Source: Chromatiaceae bacterium (GTDB taxonomy: Bacteria > Pseudomonadota > Gammaproteobacteria > Chromatiales > Chromatiaceae). Taken from it: a DNA stretch of 62,776 bases. The notes below the pieces were generated by a model. That model did not search any database, had not been told where the DNA came from, and saw nothing but the letters and a program-made list of their open reading frames with translations. Below, piece after piece: positions 27,192 through 36,008 of this stretch. The position numbers and the translations under genes are program-made. The stretch lies in contig REDK01000175.1 of NCBI GenBank assembly GCA_007693535.1, forward strand, positions 1 to 62,776, in the 5' to 3' direction. The stretch's first letter is position 1. Every line of letters starts with the position of its first letter.

Positions 27192-27809
27192 TCAGTCGGC
27201 CACCACCACGCGATCGCCCACCCGCATACGCTCGTAGACGAAGCGGGCATCCTCGTAGCGCAGCCGCACACAGCCGCGGGAGGCGGGCGCGCCGGTCACA
27301 TAGCCTTCGTGGACATAATAGGGCCCGCGAAACTGCAGGGAAAAGGGCATCGGCGTCGGCCGGTCGAAGGAATTCGTGTAGGAACCGGAACGCTTATGGC
27401 GTTGCTTGCTCTGCACCCGGTAATCCCCTTTGGGGGTGGGATGGGCCGGTAGGCCGGACGAGATCGGACCGGACCAGATCAGTCGATTGTCCTCGAAGTA
27501 ATTGAAGGTCTGATTGGCCAGGCGAATATCGAGTTGACGCTGTTGCGCGTCCGACAAGGTGGCCGGGTCCGGCGGCGGCACCGCGACACGCTGCGACAGC
27601 GGCAATGGCCAGCCATCACTGTTAACCTTAGCGGGCTCCCGTGCTGACGCAACGGCTGCATCGGCGCCCTCAGCGAAGTGCTCATCACGGACATCGGCAT
27701 AATCGTCAGCAGGCAACGGTGGATAGGGCTGATGGGCACAACCGCCTGCAATCAGCGCAATGGCAAGCCCGATGCCAACAGGATAGGATACGATACTGAT
27801 GGTTTTCAT
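27192..27809 (-). CDS. L,D-transpeptidase (YkuD domain) lipoprotein
   Basis: A 205-residue cell-wall enzyme that would make 3-3 crosslinks or attach proteins to peptidoglycan. It has a lipobox (LIAGGC, Cys24), a variable linker, and a C-terminal YkuD domain with His167 (YYVHEG) and catalytic Cys180 in ASRGCVRL, where Arg replaces the common His of SHGC. The ATG at 27809 gives a normal lipoprotein signal; the longer open frame upstream does not. It converges with the ATPase B gene, 39 bp apart. Confidence 0.9.
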   Translation of the reverse strand: MKTISIVSYPVGIGLAIALIAGGCAHQPYPPLPADDYADVRDEHFAEGADAAVASAREPAKVNSDGWPLPLSQRVAVPPPDPATLSDAQQRQLDIRLANQTFNYFEDNRLIWSGPISSGLPAHPTPKGDYRVQSKQRHKRSGSYTNSFDRPTPMPFSLQFRGPYYVHEGYVTGAPASRGCVRLRYEDARFVYERMRVGDRVVVAD

Positions 27810-28435
27810 GGTATCAGTGGCGCTCGCCACAGCGGCCGTGGTCAAGCGCTGGCTCTGGTAAGTGATGAGATGCATTGGCATGACCAGCATCGCGTGTCGC
27901 CGACAGGGCGGCACCGCGAACTGGTCTGCGATCGGCGACAGCCCTGCCGCGGCGGGACGGGTCGATGCGCGTGAGTGGCAGGAACAGCCATCGTTATTCA
28001 TAGGATAGCAGATGGTTCCATGCCGACAGCGATAAAGACCTCAGATTGGAACCGCGTGACGGCTGGGGTTGTGAACCGCGCCCGCGGACAGATCACGCGG
28101 CCAGATGATCGGTTGCGTTGTGCTCTAGCCAGAGCTAACGGTTGCGAGATATCGTAATCTCGCCATATCGATAGGCAATTCAGCTAAGAGATTGCTTTAG
28201 GTACAGAGAAACGCTGAAGCAGTCAGGGTTTTCCGCCGGGCAGCACTGCCGATCGATCCACATCTCCGAGGCCGGGGCCGGATTGCAGACTGAATCCACC
28301 CGCGAAACCTAATCCAAAATCGGGTTGCCCGGGTACGGCCGACCAGCCGGCACCGGACGGGCTCCGACCGGCGCTGTGCCGGGCTGAGCCGGTGGACTGC
28401 GGGGAGGGAATCGCCGGCAACTGCCAAACTCGGCT
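27810..28435. other. Intergenic region, L,D-transpeptidase / ygbA
   Basis: About 625 bp with no supported gene. It is less GC-rich around 28100-28200 and holds a hairpin GCGAGAT-(6)-ATCTCGC (28144-28163). Short frames here lack ribosome binding sites and known motifs. Confidence 0.4.
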
Positions 28436-28455
28436 GGATTGACGATCGTCAATCC
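28436..28455. promoter_or_regulatory. Perfect Dnr/NnrR/Fnr-type box upstream of ygbA
   Basis: A 20-bp perfect palindrome, GGATTGACGATCGTCAATCC, contains TTGAC-N4-GTCAA, the form used by NO-sensing Crp/Fnr regulators (Dnr, NnrR) and close to the Fnr site. A -10-like CATAAT lies at 28474-28479, placing the box centre near -40.5, which is class II activator spacing. Confidence 0.8.
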
Positions 28456-28473
28456 GATGGGCGCGCCGGAGAG

Positions 28474-28479
28474 CATAAT
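28474..28479 (+). promoter_or_regulatory. Candidate -10 element of ygbA
   Basis: CATAAT matches TATAAT at five of six positions. No -35 is needed for a class II Crp/Fnr promoter. Transcription would start near 28486, one base before the ATG at 28487. Confidence 0.55.
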
Positions 28480-28486
28480 GCCGTGC

Positions 28487-29032
28487 ATGCACAGTAAGAC
28501 CGAACACCGATCCGGGCCGGCTGGGACGACACCCGGGGCTGCCAGCGCCCAGGCCGCCAACCCGTCCACCGGCATGGCGACATCGCCGACGCCGGCGGTT
28601 CAGGAACCTGCGCGCCGGCCAGAGGCCGGCACCACCGCCAGCAAGTCGCGCCTACGACCCGCCAACAAGGGTCCGCGCATCCGCCGCGAGCGGCGCCTGT
28701 TGGCGGCGATGATTGGTATCTGGTGCCAGGATCAGCACACGCGGGCCGCGCCCGGGAGCGGGGCCGGACGGAAATCGGCGATCCTCTGCAACGATTGCAC
28801 CAGCCTGCTGCGCTATGGCCAGCAACGCCTGGACCACTGCGCACTCGGGGAGTGCAAACGCCCCTGCGCAGACTGCACCAGCGACTGCTACAGCGAGGCG
28901 ATGCGGCCGCGGATGCTGGAGATCACCCGCTATGCTGAACCCCGTCTACTATCCCGTCATCCCTTGCTCGGTCTGCGTCATCGGCTCGACCAGCTGTTCA
29001 ATCGGCTGCGCAGCGGAACGGGCCGTCGCTGA
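28487..29032 (+). CDS. ygbA: YgbA-type protein (nitrous oxide-stimulated promoter family)
   Basis: The family (YgbA_NO) is expressed under nitrosative stress in enterobacteria; its biochemical role is not settled. The conserved part starts near residue 60: RRERRLLAAMIGIWCQDQH, then CNDC, LLRYGQQRLDHCALGE, CKRPCADCTSDCYSEAMR and the ending RHPLLGLRHRLD. The many Cys (CxxC, CxxxC) suggest metal or cluster binding. The first 60 residues are Ala/Pro/Thr-rich and unlike the family, so the true start could be further in. ATG 28487 coincides with the predicted transcript start; ATG 28478 overlaps the -10. Confidence 0.82.
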   Translation: MHSKTEHRSGPAGTTPGAASAQAANPSTGMATSPTPAVQEPARRPEAGTTASKSRLRPANKGPRIRRERRLLAAMIGIWCQDQHTRAAPGSGAGRKSAILCNDCTSLLRYGQQRLDHCALGECKRPCADCTSDCYSEAMRPRMLEITRYAEPRLLSRHPLLGLRHRLDQLFNRLRSGTGRR

Positions 29033-29163
29033 GCCGAAGCCGCTGCACGCTCCGCTGTTCGCTCCCCGCACGGCGATCGCCCCGACCATGACCCGACAGG
29101 CAGCCTCCGAGCTATCCACAAGCTCCACTGCACGCATGATCCGGACTTTCGTCCGCAGACATC

Positions 29164-29742
29164 TCAGCCGATGGGTGCAACCCCCATCAGCCAGCGATGC
29201 AGCACCAGCAGGAACGCCACGTAGAGGCCGAGGCCGAGCGCGACGGCAATGAGGTCGTTGTAGCGACCCGGCGGAGCACCGGACACCGGCAGTGGGGTTC
29301 GGTATTTCAGCGAGATGCGATCGGCCACCGCCCAGGCGAGAAACCCGCCGAACAGCAGCAGATCCCACAGCATGCCATTTGCCAGCAGATGGGCGACTGC
29401 CCAGAGCTTGACGGCGAGCAACATAGGATGGCGGGTCACCGCTTGGATGCGCCCGGGCATGTAGGCTGCAAACAGCAGCGGAAATACCGGCAGCATCAGC
29501 AGCAGAGACAGGTGCCGCAGCCACGTGGGCGGGTCATACAGCATGAGCGGCGTGGCTGAGCCGCGCGCCGCGCCATAGCCGTAGATGATCATTACCAGAC
29601 CGGCCAGTGCCAGAAGCCCGAATCCGGCCTGATAGGGGGTTTCGCCGACCCGGGCGATCGCCACCTCGCGCCAGCGGCTGTTGATGATCGAGAGTGAATG
29701 GAGACCAAGAAACAGAAGCAGGCCAGCCAGTAGCAACAACAT
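29164..29742 (-). CDS. nnrU: NnrU family membrane protein
   Basis: NnrU was named from denitrifiers, where it affects nitrite and nitric oxide reductase expression; the family is also related to 15-cis-zeta-carotene isomerase. The 192-residue protein has about six membrane segments and typical NnrU features: GLHSLSIIN at the start, MPGRIQAVTRHPMLLAVKLWAVAHLLANG, and RISLKYRT. It converges with ygbA, another NO-linked gene, 131 bp away. Whether it acts in NO or carotenoid metabolism here is open; both fit a phototroph. Confidence 0.88.
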   Translation of the reverse strand: MLLLLAGLLLFLGLHSLSIINSRWREVAIARVGETPYQAGFGLLALAGLVMIIYGYGAARGSATPLMLYDPPTWLRHLSLLLMLPVFPLLFAAYMPGRIQAVTRHPMLLAVKLWAVAHLLANGMLWDLLLFGGFLAWAVADRISLKYRTPLPVSGAPPGRYNDLIAVALGLGLYVAFLLVLHRWLMGVAPIG

Positions 29743-29977
29743 CGGGTAAGTTTCGCTCGGAGTCTTCTGTGATGAGGATGCGGACGGGTGGGCAGGTTAC
29801 CTAGCATCTAAGGTTCTCGCCGCGATGCGCGCCGCCCGGACCCGCGCGATGCGCCCCCGTCCGCGACGGACTTTCCACGCCGTACTGAACGGCCGGCTAG
29901 GCGGCGGCGTATAGATGGCCGTGGACAGAAAGGTCGGCATATCTGAGGATGCGCAGGTCGGTATCGAGATTGGCCAA

Positions 29978-31159
29978 TCAGCGTCCGGATGGCTCGCCGG
30001 CAGGGGGCTCGACGGGCGTTGACGCGACGCCACCTGCGGCCCCGATGGTCGCACCGGGGCGGGTAGCCGCTGCGGCCCCAAGCAGCCCGCCACTAGAGGC
30101 TAGATGTCCGTCGTCACCCACTCGCGGCCAGGCGCGCAGGACCGCCTGTACCACCGTCGCCAGTGGAATCGCAAAAAATACCCCCCAGAAGCCCCAGATG
30201 CCGCCAAACACTAGGATTGCAACGATGATCGCCACCGGGTGCAGGTCCACTACCTCCGAAAACAGCAGCGGTACCAATACATTTCCATCCAGGATCTGGA
30301 TGATCGCATAGGCAATGATGAGCCAGATGAAGGTAGGGCCCCAACCCCACTGGAACCAGGCGATCAGAATCACCGGAATCGACACCACCATCGCGCCGAT
30401 ATAGGGAATGATCACCGACAGCCCTACCAGCAGCGCCAGCAGCATGGCATAGCTCAAGCCAAACGCCGAGAAGGTGGCGAACGAGACCGCCCAGACGATG
30501 AGAATCTCCCACGCCTTACCGCGGACATAGTTGGCGATCTGCCGGTCAACGTTCTCCCAAACCGCACTGGCGATGCCACGATGGTGGGGCAGATAACGCC
30601 GGAACCAGGCCATGATCAGATCCTTATCCTTCAGAAAGAAGAACACCAGCAACGGCATCAGGAAAACATAGACCACCAACGTGATGATGCCGACCAGCGA
30701 GGCCAGCGATAACGACAACAACTGCTGAGCGAGTTTTGCGATCTCGCGGCGGATCGCATCGATGATTTCGGCGATCTGTGCCGGGGTGATGAGTTCCGGA
30801 TAGCTCTCCGGCAGCCCCATCAGGGCCAGTTGCCCGCGCGCGACCATGCTAGGCAATTGCTGGACCAGATCGGTAATCTGGCGCGACAACAGCGGTAACA
30901 CCCCGAGCAACAGCGACAGCACGAACAGCATGAAGATCAAGAACACGATCAATACGCTGGCCAGGCGCGGTAATCCACGCCGCTCCAGCACATTGACCAG
31001 CCCCTCCAGCAGATAGGCAATGACGATGCTGGCCAGCACTGGGGTCAGCATACGCCCAAAGGCGAGCAGCACTGCCAGCAGAATCAGCAGAAAGACCGCG
31101 AGAAAGACGATCTGCGGGTTGGAGAAGTAGCGCTGGAACCACTGCGTCAGCAATTGCAT
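29978..31159 (-). CDS. AI-2E family transporter (PerM-like)
   Basis: A 393-residue membrane protein of the AI-2E exporter/PerM family, whose members export small molecules or ions. Two N-terminal membrane segments, a soluble stretch (about 110-165), and a C-terminal block with SVIIPYIGAMVVSIPVILIA, IIQILDGNVLVPLLFSEVVDLHPVAII and GGIWGFWGVFFAIPLATVV are diagnostic. The last 45 residues are Gly/Ala/Pro-rich and not conserved. The substrate is unknown. Confidence 0.92.
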   Translation of the reverse strand: MQLLTQWFQRYFSNPQIVFLAVFLLILLAVLLAFGRMLTPVLASIVIAYLLEGLVNVLERRGLPRLASVLIVFLIFMLFVLSLLLGVLPLLSRQITDLVQQLPSMVARGQLALMGLPESYPELITPAQIAEIIDAIRREIAKLAQQLLSLSLASLVGIITLVVYVFLMPLLVFFFLKDKDLIMAWFRRYLPHHRGIASAVWENVDRQIANYVRGKAWEILIVWAVSFATFSAFGLSYAMLLALLVGLSVIIPYIGAMVVSIPVILIAWFQWGWGPTFIWLIIAYAIIQILDGNVLVPLLFSEVVDLHPVAIIVAILVFGGIWGFWGVFFAIPLATVVQAVLRAWPRVGDDGHLASSGGLLGAAAATRPGATIGAAGGVASTPVEPPAGEPSGR

Positions 31160-31326
31160 CGGAGCAACCGGGGCGACTCTTAGGATGGGCGGGCGGCGGC
31201 GGGCCGGCGGGTGGCCCCCGGACGCCGTGGGTGGCTTTGATCAAATTCTAGCGCGCCGAGGAAGGTGTTGCCGGGCCACTCGAGCGGCGATTTGGCCGCG
31301 GAATCCCTCCGCGGGGGCATGCGTCG

Positions 31327-31743
31327 TCATGGCACCCTCATGGTCTCGCCAGCGGCCGCGACCAAGGTCTGGTAGCGCGCCGTAAACAGGGCTTCCAACT
31401 CATCGATGACCACCTCGGCGGCCCGCCCCTGCAGCACATGGCCGCCCATCAGTGCGGAGGTCTCGGTGAGCATTTCGGTACTGTCAAGCATCGGATAAAC
31501 CCGGCGCAAGCGTTTAATGGCGGAGACGACGGTTTCCCGCTCTGGCCGTGGCTCGGGGCGAGGCGCAGGCAGGGGCGACGGCGCTGCTGATCGGCCGACC
31601 GCCGCAGCCGTCTCCAGACCGCCAGCGCGGGCGACCATGAACTCAGCAAAAGCCAGCACGGCCGCGCGCGCACCGGCATCGAGTTGGCGATAACAGCGCA
31701 GTAGGCGGCGCGCGTCGGCGGGGCCGGGATCAGCAATCAGCAT
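31327..31743 (-). CDS. Conserved-looking hypothetical protein next to a LysR gene
   Basis: A 138-residue protein with no function I recognise. It has two regions: an N-terminal helical part (DARRLLRCYRQLDAGARAAVLAFAEFMVAR) and a C-terminal part (IKRLRRVYPMLDSTEMLTETSALMGGHVLQG), joined by a Pro/Ala/Arg linker. No signal or membrane segments. It lies 27 bp downstream of the LysR gene in the same direction, so the two are probably co-transcribed. Confidence 0.75.
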   Translation of the reverse strand: MLIADPGPADARRLLRCYRQLDAGARAAVLAFAEFMVARAGGLETAAAVGRSAAPSPLPAPRPEPRPERETVVSAIKRLRRVYPMLDSTEMLTETSALMGGHVLQGRAAEVVIDELEALFTARYQTLVAAAGETMRVP

Positions 31744-31770
31744 CGGCGATCTCCACGATAGCGGATCGGT

Positions 31771-32673
31771 TCACTCCCGTTGTCCTTTACAGTAGGCGCG
31801 GGCAAACTCCAGCAGTTCCTGCATCACTCGCAGTTTGAATTTCTGTTTCTGATGCACGAAGGAAAACGGCCGCAGCAGGGGCGGGTCTAGCGTGCGCGTC
31901 ACCAGCGTACCCAGGCGCAGTTCCTTCTGTACCGTGGCCTTGGACACCACCGAGACCCCCATCCCGGCCTCCACCGCACCTTTCAACGCCTCCGGACTGC
32001 CCAACTCCATCGCCACCTTGAGGCAGCCGGCACCGCCCTGCTGCCGCTCCAGATAATCGTTGATGACCTCACGGGTGCCAGAACCCTCCTCGCGACAGAT
32101 AAAGGGATATTCTATTACCCGCTCAAAGGTGAGGCTGCCGGTCCCGGCCAGAGGGTGGCCGGGCGGCACGATGACCACCAGTTCATCCTGCTTGCAGGTC
32201 TCCACCACCAGGTTCTTGTTACCTACCGGCGACTCGACCACTCCAAGGTCGATGCTATTGTTCTCCACCATCGAGACGATGCCCTCGCTGTTGGAGACCT
32301 TGAGATGAATGGTGACTTCCGGATAGCGCGCATTGAAATCGCCGAGCAGGGTCGGGAGCATGTATTCGGCAATAGTCGTACTGGCGCCGATGGTCAGCGC
32401 GCCGCTGATCTCGCCAGTCAGTTCGCGCACCGCGTTCTCCATCTCGCTATAAAGCTCAAAAATGCGGTCGGCGTATTCGAACACGCGCTGGCCGGCGTCG
32501 GTAAGACTGATCCGGTTGTGGGTGCGATCGAACAGCCTGGTGTTGAATTGCTCCTCGAGTTGGCGCACCTGAAACGTCACCGCCGGTTGGGTCATGTGCA
32601 GCGCCTCCGCCGCCTTGGTGAAGCTCAGCAGTCGCGCCACGGTGTGGAACACCTGAAGTCTGCGGTCTGCCAT
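31771..32673 (-). CDS. LysR-family transcriptional regulator
   Basis: A 300-residue regulator with an N-terminal winged helix-turn-helix (residues about 4-62: FHTVARLLSFTKAAEALHMTQPAVTFQVRQLE) and a periplasmic-binding-like effector domain (GASTTIAEYMLPTLLGDF onward). The ATG at 32673 is preferred over a TTG two codons upstream. It is divergent from a FadL-type porin gene, the most likely target by position, and precedes a small unknown gene. The effector cannot be read from sequence. Confidence 0.93.
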   Translation of the reverse strand: MADRRLQVFHTVARLLSFTKAAEALHMTQPAVTFQVRQLEEQFNTRLFDRTHNRISLTDAGQRVFEYADRIFELYSEMENAVRELTGEISGALTIGASTTIAEYMLPTLLGDFNARYPEVTIHLKVSNSEGIVSMVENNSIDLGVVESPVGNKNLVVETCKQDELVVIVPPGHPLAGTGSLTFERVIEYPFICREEGSGTREVINDYLERQQGGAGCLKVAMELGSPEALKGAVEAGMGVSVVSKATVQKELRLGTLVTRTLDPPLLRPFSFVHQKQKFKLRVMQELLEFARAYCKGQRE

Positions 32674-32977
32674 TGGCAAGCCTCGGGGTGATCGGACAAG
32701 TTGCCTTCAGGTTATAGCACAACGCTTCGGCCTACTCCGGCTGTCACCATTGTTTTTATTTTTTTCAAATAGTTATCGCAGCTGCCTGCAGGCCCCCTGC
32801 GGGACTGGGCGACAGTCTCGCGGTCCATGGCCGGACTCATCCGTTGCCAAAAGACAACAACAACCTGGTTGCTACACAACAACCCTAGCAAGAAGCAACA
32901 GTTTGCTGTATGTTTGCCAACGCTTGCGGAATATTGGCCATCTGGCTGCAGCATCAGCCATTGAGTGGGGCAATACG
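32674..32977. other. Divergent control region, LysR gene / FadL-type gene
   Basis: 304 bp, less GC-rich than its surroundings, with a T-rich run near 32753-32775. A -10-like TATAAC faces the LysR gene (32716-32711). CAACC-T-GGTTG (32861-32871) is a short palindrome of the T-N11-A kind bound by LysR proteins, with further CAACAACC copies beside it. Binding is inferred only from position. Confidence 0.45.
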
Positions 32978-34237
32978 TTGCGATTTAACAACATCAACCG
33001 AGGTGGGCTCGCGGCGGCCGTCCTGGTGACGATCGGAACCGATGCCGCCCACGCCTCAGGCTTCGCGCTCCCCGAGTATTCGGCCTTCGGGATCGGCACC
33101 ACCAATGCCGCGGTGGCCAACCCGCGGGAACCAGGGGCCTTCCCCTACAACCCGGCAGCGATGTCCTTCCACGACCGCAGCTCCGTCGCTCTCGGCGCTC
33201 TGTTCATCAATCCTCACTTCTCGGTGCGCAACCAGACCGGCCGTCGCGACAGCAACGGTGCGGACTGGTTTGCCGCCCCGATGGTTCAGGCGGCATTGCG
33301 TTTCGACCAGCGCTGGTCGGCCGGCCTGGCGGTCACCGCCCCGTTCGGGCTGGAAACACGCTGGAAGGTGGGCACCTTCCCGGCCCTGACCGGCCCGTTC
33401 TCGCCGCACCCGACGCAAAGCAAACTGGAAGTGGTCAATATCACGCCCACGGTCAGCTACCGGCTGGTCGAGAACCTGGCAATTTCCGCCGGCGTCGATT
33501 ACTACCGGGCACGGTCGGCACGACTGAAATCATCGTTGACCGATCTGGAAGGCAGCGGCGATGCCTGGGGCTTCAATCTTAGTGCCTTGTACCGCCAAGG
33601 CGCACTCAGTCTCGGCGTCAACTTCCGCTCGGCAGTCCAGATCGGGCTGAGCGGCCAGCTTCGCGCGCTGAGCCCGGTGTTGGTGCAACGCGAACTGCTG
33701 CCGCCCGCTCAGCCAGTGGGATTGGACCTCGACCTGCCCTGGCGCCTACAGCTCGGGGCGCGCTACCAGATCGATCCCCGGCTGGCTGTGGAATTCAACT
33801 GGAGCCACACCGGCTGGAGCAAATTCGACGAACTCAAGGCCATCGGTCAGAGCACGGGCCAGATCCTGGTGCAGGACGAAAATCGATGGGACGATGCGAA
33901 CGCCTACCGGCTGGCAGTGACCTACGACCTGCGCCCGCGCACTCAGTTGCGTCTGGGCTACACCTATGATCAGACCGGGCAGCGCGACCGCTACTTCAGC
34001 GCCCGTGTGCCCGACAGCGACCGCCATCTGTTTGCGATCGGGCTGGGCCAACAACTTGATGGTGGCTGGCGCGTCGATGCCGGTTACATGTTGGTGCGCT
34101 TCGAAGACCGAACCGTTCGTGGCCACCCCTACCGCGGCGGCGGCGATATCAACGGCACCAGCACCCTGGATGGCCGCTACGAGGCCCACGCCCACCTATT
34201 CGGCATCGAGATCAGTAAGGCCTTCGATCTGTTCTGA
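32978..34237 (+). CDS. FadL/OmpP1-family outer membrane transporter
   Basis: A beta-barrel of the FadL family, which takes up hydrophobic molecules such as fatty acids or aromatics. With the TTG at 32978 the protein has 419 residues, a short signal peptide (cleavage after AHA), then the family hallmark SGFALPEYSAFGIGTTNAAVA and NPAAMSF. The barrel strands end in a C-terminal Phe (SKAFDLF), as expected for BAM substrates. TTG is chosen because no ATG fits a signal peptide; upstream residues are not protein-like. A terminator follows 130 bp after the stop. Confidence 0.88.
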   Translation: MRFNNINRGGLAAAVLVTIGTDAAHASGFALPEYSAFGIGTTNAAVANPREPGAFPYNPAAMSFHDRSSVALGALFINPHFSVRNQTGRRDSNGADWFAAPMVQAALRFDQRWSAGLAVTAPFGLETRWKVGTFPALTGPFSPHPTQSKLEVVNITPTVSYRLVENLAISAGVDYYRARSARLKSSLTDLEGSGDAWGFNLSALYRQGALSLGVNFRSAVQIGLSGQLRALSPVLVQRELLPPAQPVGLDLDLPWRLQLGARYQIDPRLAVEFNWSHTGWSKFDELKAIGQSTGQILVQDENRWDDANAYRLAVTYDLRPRTQLRLGYTYDQTGQRDRYFSARVPDSDRHLFAIGLGQQLDGGWRVDAGYMLVRFEDRTVRGHPYRGGGDINGTSTLDGRYEAHAHLFGIEISKAFDLF

Positions 34238-34368
34238 GGCACCTGGCTTGGGGCACCTGGCGGCGACCCGCCGCACTACGCCCGGTCGAGCCTGCCACGG
34301 CACAGATCGTCGGGTTCGACATACGCAACGCTTCCCCCATGGCGCGGCACCCCGTCGCGCATCGTTGA

Positions 34369-34400
34369 AGGCCGTCCTGGAAGGGACGGCCTCTTTTTTT
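34369..34400 (+). terminator. Rho-independent terminator after the FadL-type gene
   Basis: AGGCCGTCC-(6)-GGACGGCCT forms a 9-bp stem followed by C and a run of seven T. The 341-bp gap 34238-34578 holds nothing else that I can identify. Confidence 0.88.
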
Positions 34401-34578
34401 GTCCGGTCGCTGCCGGCAGCTGGTGAGGACGACACCGCAAGGCCCCAGGACCTACCCGTGGGAGTCGATGCGGGGGGCCGCGGATCCATTTCGACCCGGG
34501 ATGCTGGCGCCGGCCTCGGTGCTGGTGTGCAGTCTGGGATCGACGACCAGGATCAACAACCGGGATCGGCGATCGTCA

Positions 34579-35055
34579 TCAGATGTAGAGACAGATGTCG
34601 CTCTCGCCAGCAAACTCGAAGAAGGCCGCAGCGCCAGCGTACTCGATACCATCGATGAACTGGGTGGGGTCCATGTCGAACAGATCCACGGTCATCTGAC
34701 AAGCAATCAGCTTGACCTCAGCCTCCTGACAGAGATCGCGCAGCTCCTCGACGCTGGCCACGCCCTTGGACTTCATCTTCTGCTTCATCATGCTGGTCAT
34801 CAGGCCCTGCATGCCCGGCAAGGCCATCCCGAGGACCGGAAACCACTTGTCCATACCCATCGGCATCGGCATCCCAGGATTACCCAGCGGGGTGACCTCC
34901 AGGGCCAGTTTCTTTTTCAGCAGTTGCAGGCCGTAGAAGGTGAAAAAGATCTGCGTCTCGTAGCCCAGCGCCGAGGCAGTCGAGGCGAGAATGAAGGGGG
35001 GATAGGCCCAATCGAGGGAGCCCTTGGTCGCGATGATCGCGAGCTTCTTATCCAT
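34579..35055 (-). CDS. dsrE2: DsrE2-type sulfurtransferase (DsrE/F/H-like)
   Basis: DsrE2 proteins belong to the sulfane-sulfur relay of sulfur oxidisers and are encoded with tusA and rhodanese genes. The 158-residue protein has the DsrE2 start KLAIIATKGSLDWAYPPFILA, a Met/Pro-rich middle, and Cys109, Cys119 (KLIACQMTVDLF) and Cys155; Cys119 is at the conserved DsrE-fold position. Hydrophobic segments at about 18-45 and 70-90 agree with the membrane association reported for the A. vinosum protein. It follows tusA by 187 bp. Confidence 0.9.
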   Translation of the reverse strand: MDKKLAIIATKGSLDWAYPPFILASTASALGYETQIFFTFYGLQLLKKKLALEVTPLGNPGMPMPMGMDKWFPVLGMALPGMQGLMTSMMKQKMKSKGVASVEELRDLCQEAEVKLIACQMTVDLFDMDPTQFIDGIEYAGAAAFFEFAGESDICLYI

Positions 35056-35242
35056 CAGTTCCTCCGCAGGAGCCCGGATGCGGGTTCCCGGTGTCGATTT
35101 TGAAGGTGGGACGACGCCTGCGACCCGCTGGGCGGCAGCGACGCACCGGCGCGCCCGCCCGGCCGCCAGGGCGGCTTCGCAAGCAACACAATCGGTCGCG
35201 GCGCGACCCGAATAACAGCGGCAGTCGGGCGTGGAAGGCCGA

Positions 35243-35473
35243 TCAGGCCTTGCGGATCATGAAGTGGAACTTGCCGGCGTCCTCCTTAGACTCCAGCAGC
35301 TCGTTGCCGGTCTGTTTGGCAAAGGCGTCGAAGTCCTTGACCGAACCGGGATCGGTGGCAATCACGTGGAGAAGCTGGCCGGCATCCATGCTGTTCAGGG
35401 TCTTCTTGGCACGCAGGATCGGCAGGGGACAGTTCAAACCGCTGGCGTCGAGTTCCTGGTCGAATTCTGCCAT
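35243..35473 (-). CDS. tusA: Sulfur carrier protein TusA
   Basis: TusA carries persulfide sulfur on one Cys; in sulfur oxidisers it feeds DsrEFH and the reverse Dsr pathway. The 76-residue protein has the CPxP motif (GLNCPLPILRAKK, Cys15) and the normal TusA length. An internal Cys lacking elsewhere leaves Cys15 as the only thiol. It sits between rhodanese (205 bp upstream) and dsrE2, the order known from Allochromatium vinosum. Confidence 0.95.
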   Translation of the reverse strand: MAEFDQELDASGLNCPLPILRAKKTLNSMDAGQLLHVIATDPGSVKDFDAFAKQTGNELLESKEDAGKFHFMIRKA

Positions 35474-35678
35474 CTCGGGAAACCTCCGGGAAAAAGGGAA
35501 AAAGCTCGGTCGTGCTTAAGTATTTCAGCACAAGCGAAGGTGCTGATTTATAGGCGAAGCCGCCGCAAAAGGCAAGGTGCCTGGCACCGACGGCAGGCTA
35601 ACTGGGGCCGAGGCTGCACACACGCGGCGTCGACGTGACAGGCTGCTCCCGGGGGGCGGTCGGTGCAGCCGCGCCACC

Positions 35679-36008
35679 TTAGCCGCGCTGCAGGCTGCCG
35701 ATCTCGAAACCGTGCCGGACCCAGGCGATGATGCCCCCGCGCAGGTTGATCATGTTGTCCAGGCCCTGCTGTGCCAGGTACTGGCAGGCATGATAGGAGC
35801 GCGCCCCGCTGCGGCAATAGAGCACCACCTCGCGGTCCCGAGGCAACTCGTGCAAGCGCAGCGGCAGCAGGTGCATGGGGATATGGGTTGCCAACGGGAT
35901 GGCGCCCTGGGCCACCTCCTCCGGGGTGCGAATATCCACCAGCAGCGGCCCCAACTCGCTATCGCCGAGGCGTGCACGCAGGGTTTCCGAATCGATCTCT
36001 CTTACCAC
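35679..36008 (-). CDS. Single-domain rhodanese
   Basis: Rhodaneses move sulfane sulfur through a catalytic Cys. The 109-residue protein has one domain with active-site loop CRSGARS (Cys65) and the family segments VDIRTPEEVAQGAIPLATHIP and NLRGGIIAW. In the A. vinosum rhd-tusA-dsrE2 set the rhodanese loads TusA; this gene has the same place. The start is a GTG at 36008 without a strong ribosome binding site. A hairpin TCAGCAC-(8)-GTGCTGA (35525-35546) lies between it and tusA. Confidence 0.92.
   Translation of the reverse strand: MVREIDSETLRARLGDSELGPLLVDIRTPEEVAQGAIPLATHIPMHLLPLRLHELPRDREVVLYCRSGARSYHACQYLAQQGLDNMINLRGGIIAWVRHGFEIGSLQRG

Noticed and set aside
28197-28427. Possible 76-residue minus-strand gene upstream of ygbA
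   Set aside because: It is Arg-rich with no motif, no ribosome binding site and no conserved look; the region is better read as control DNA.
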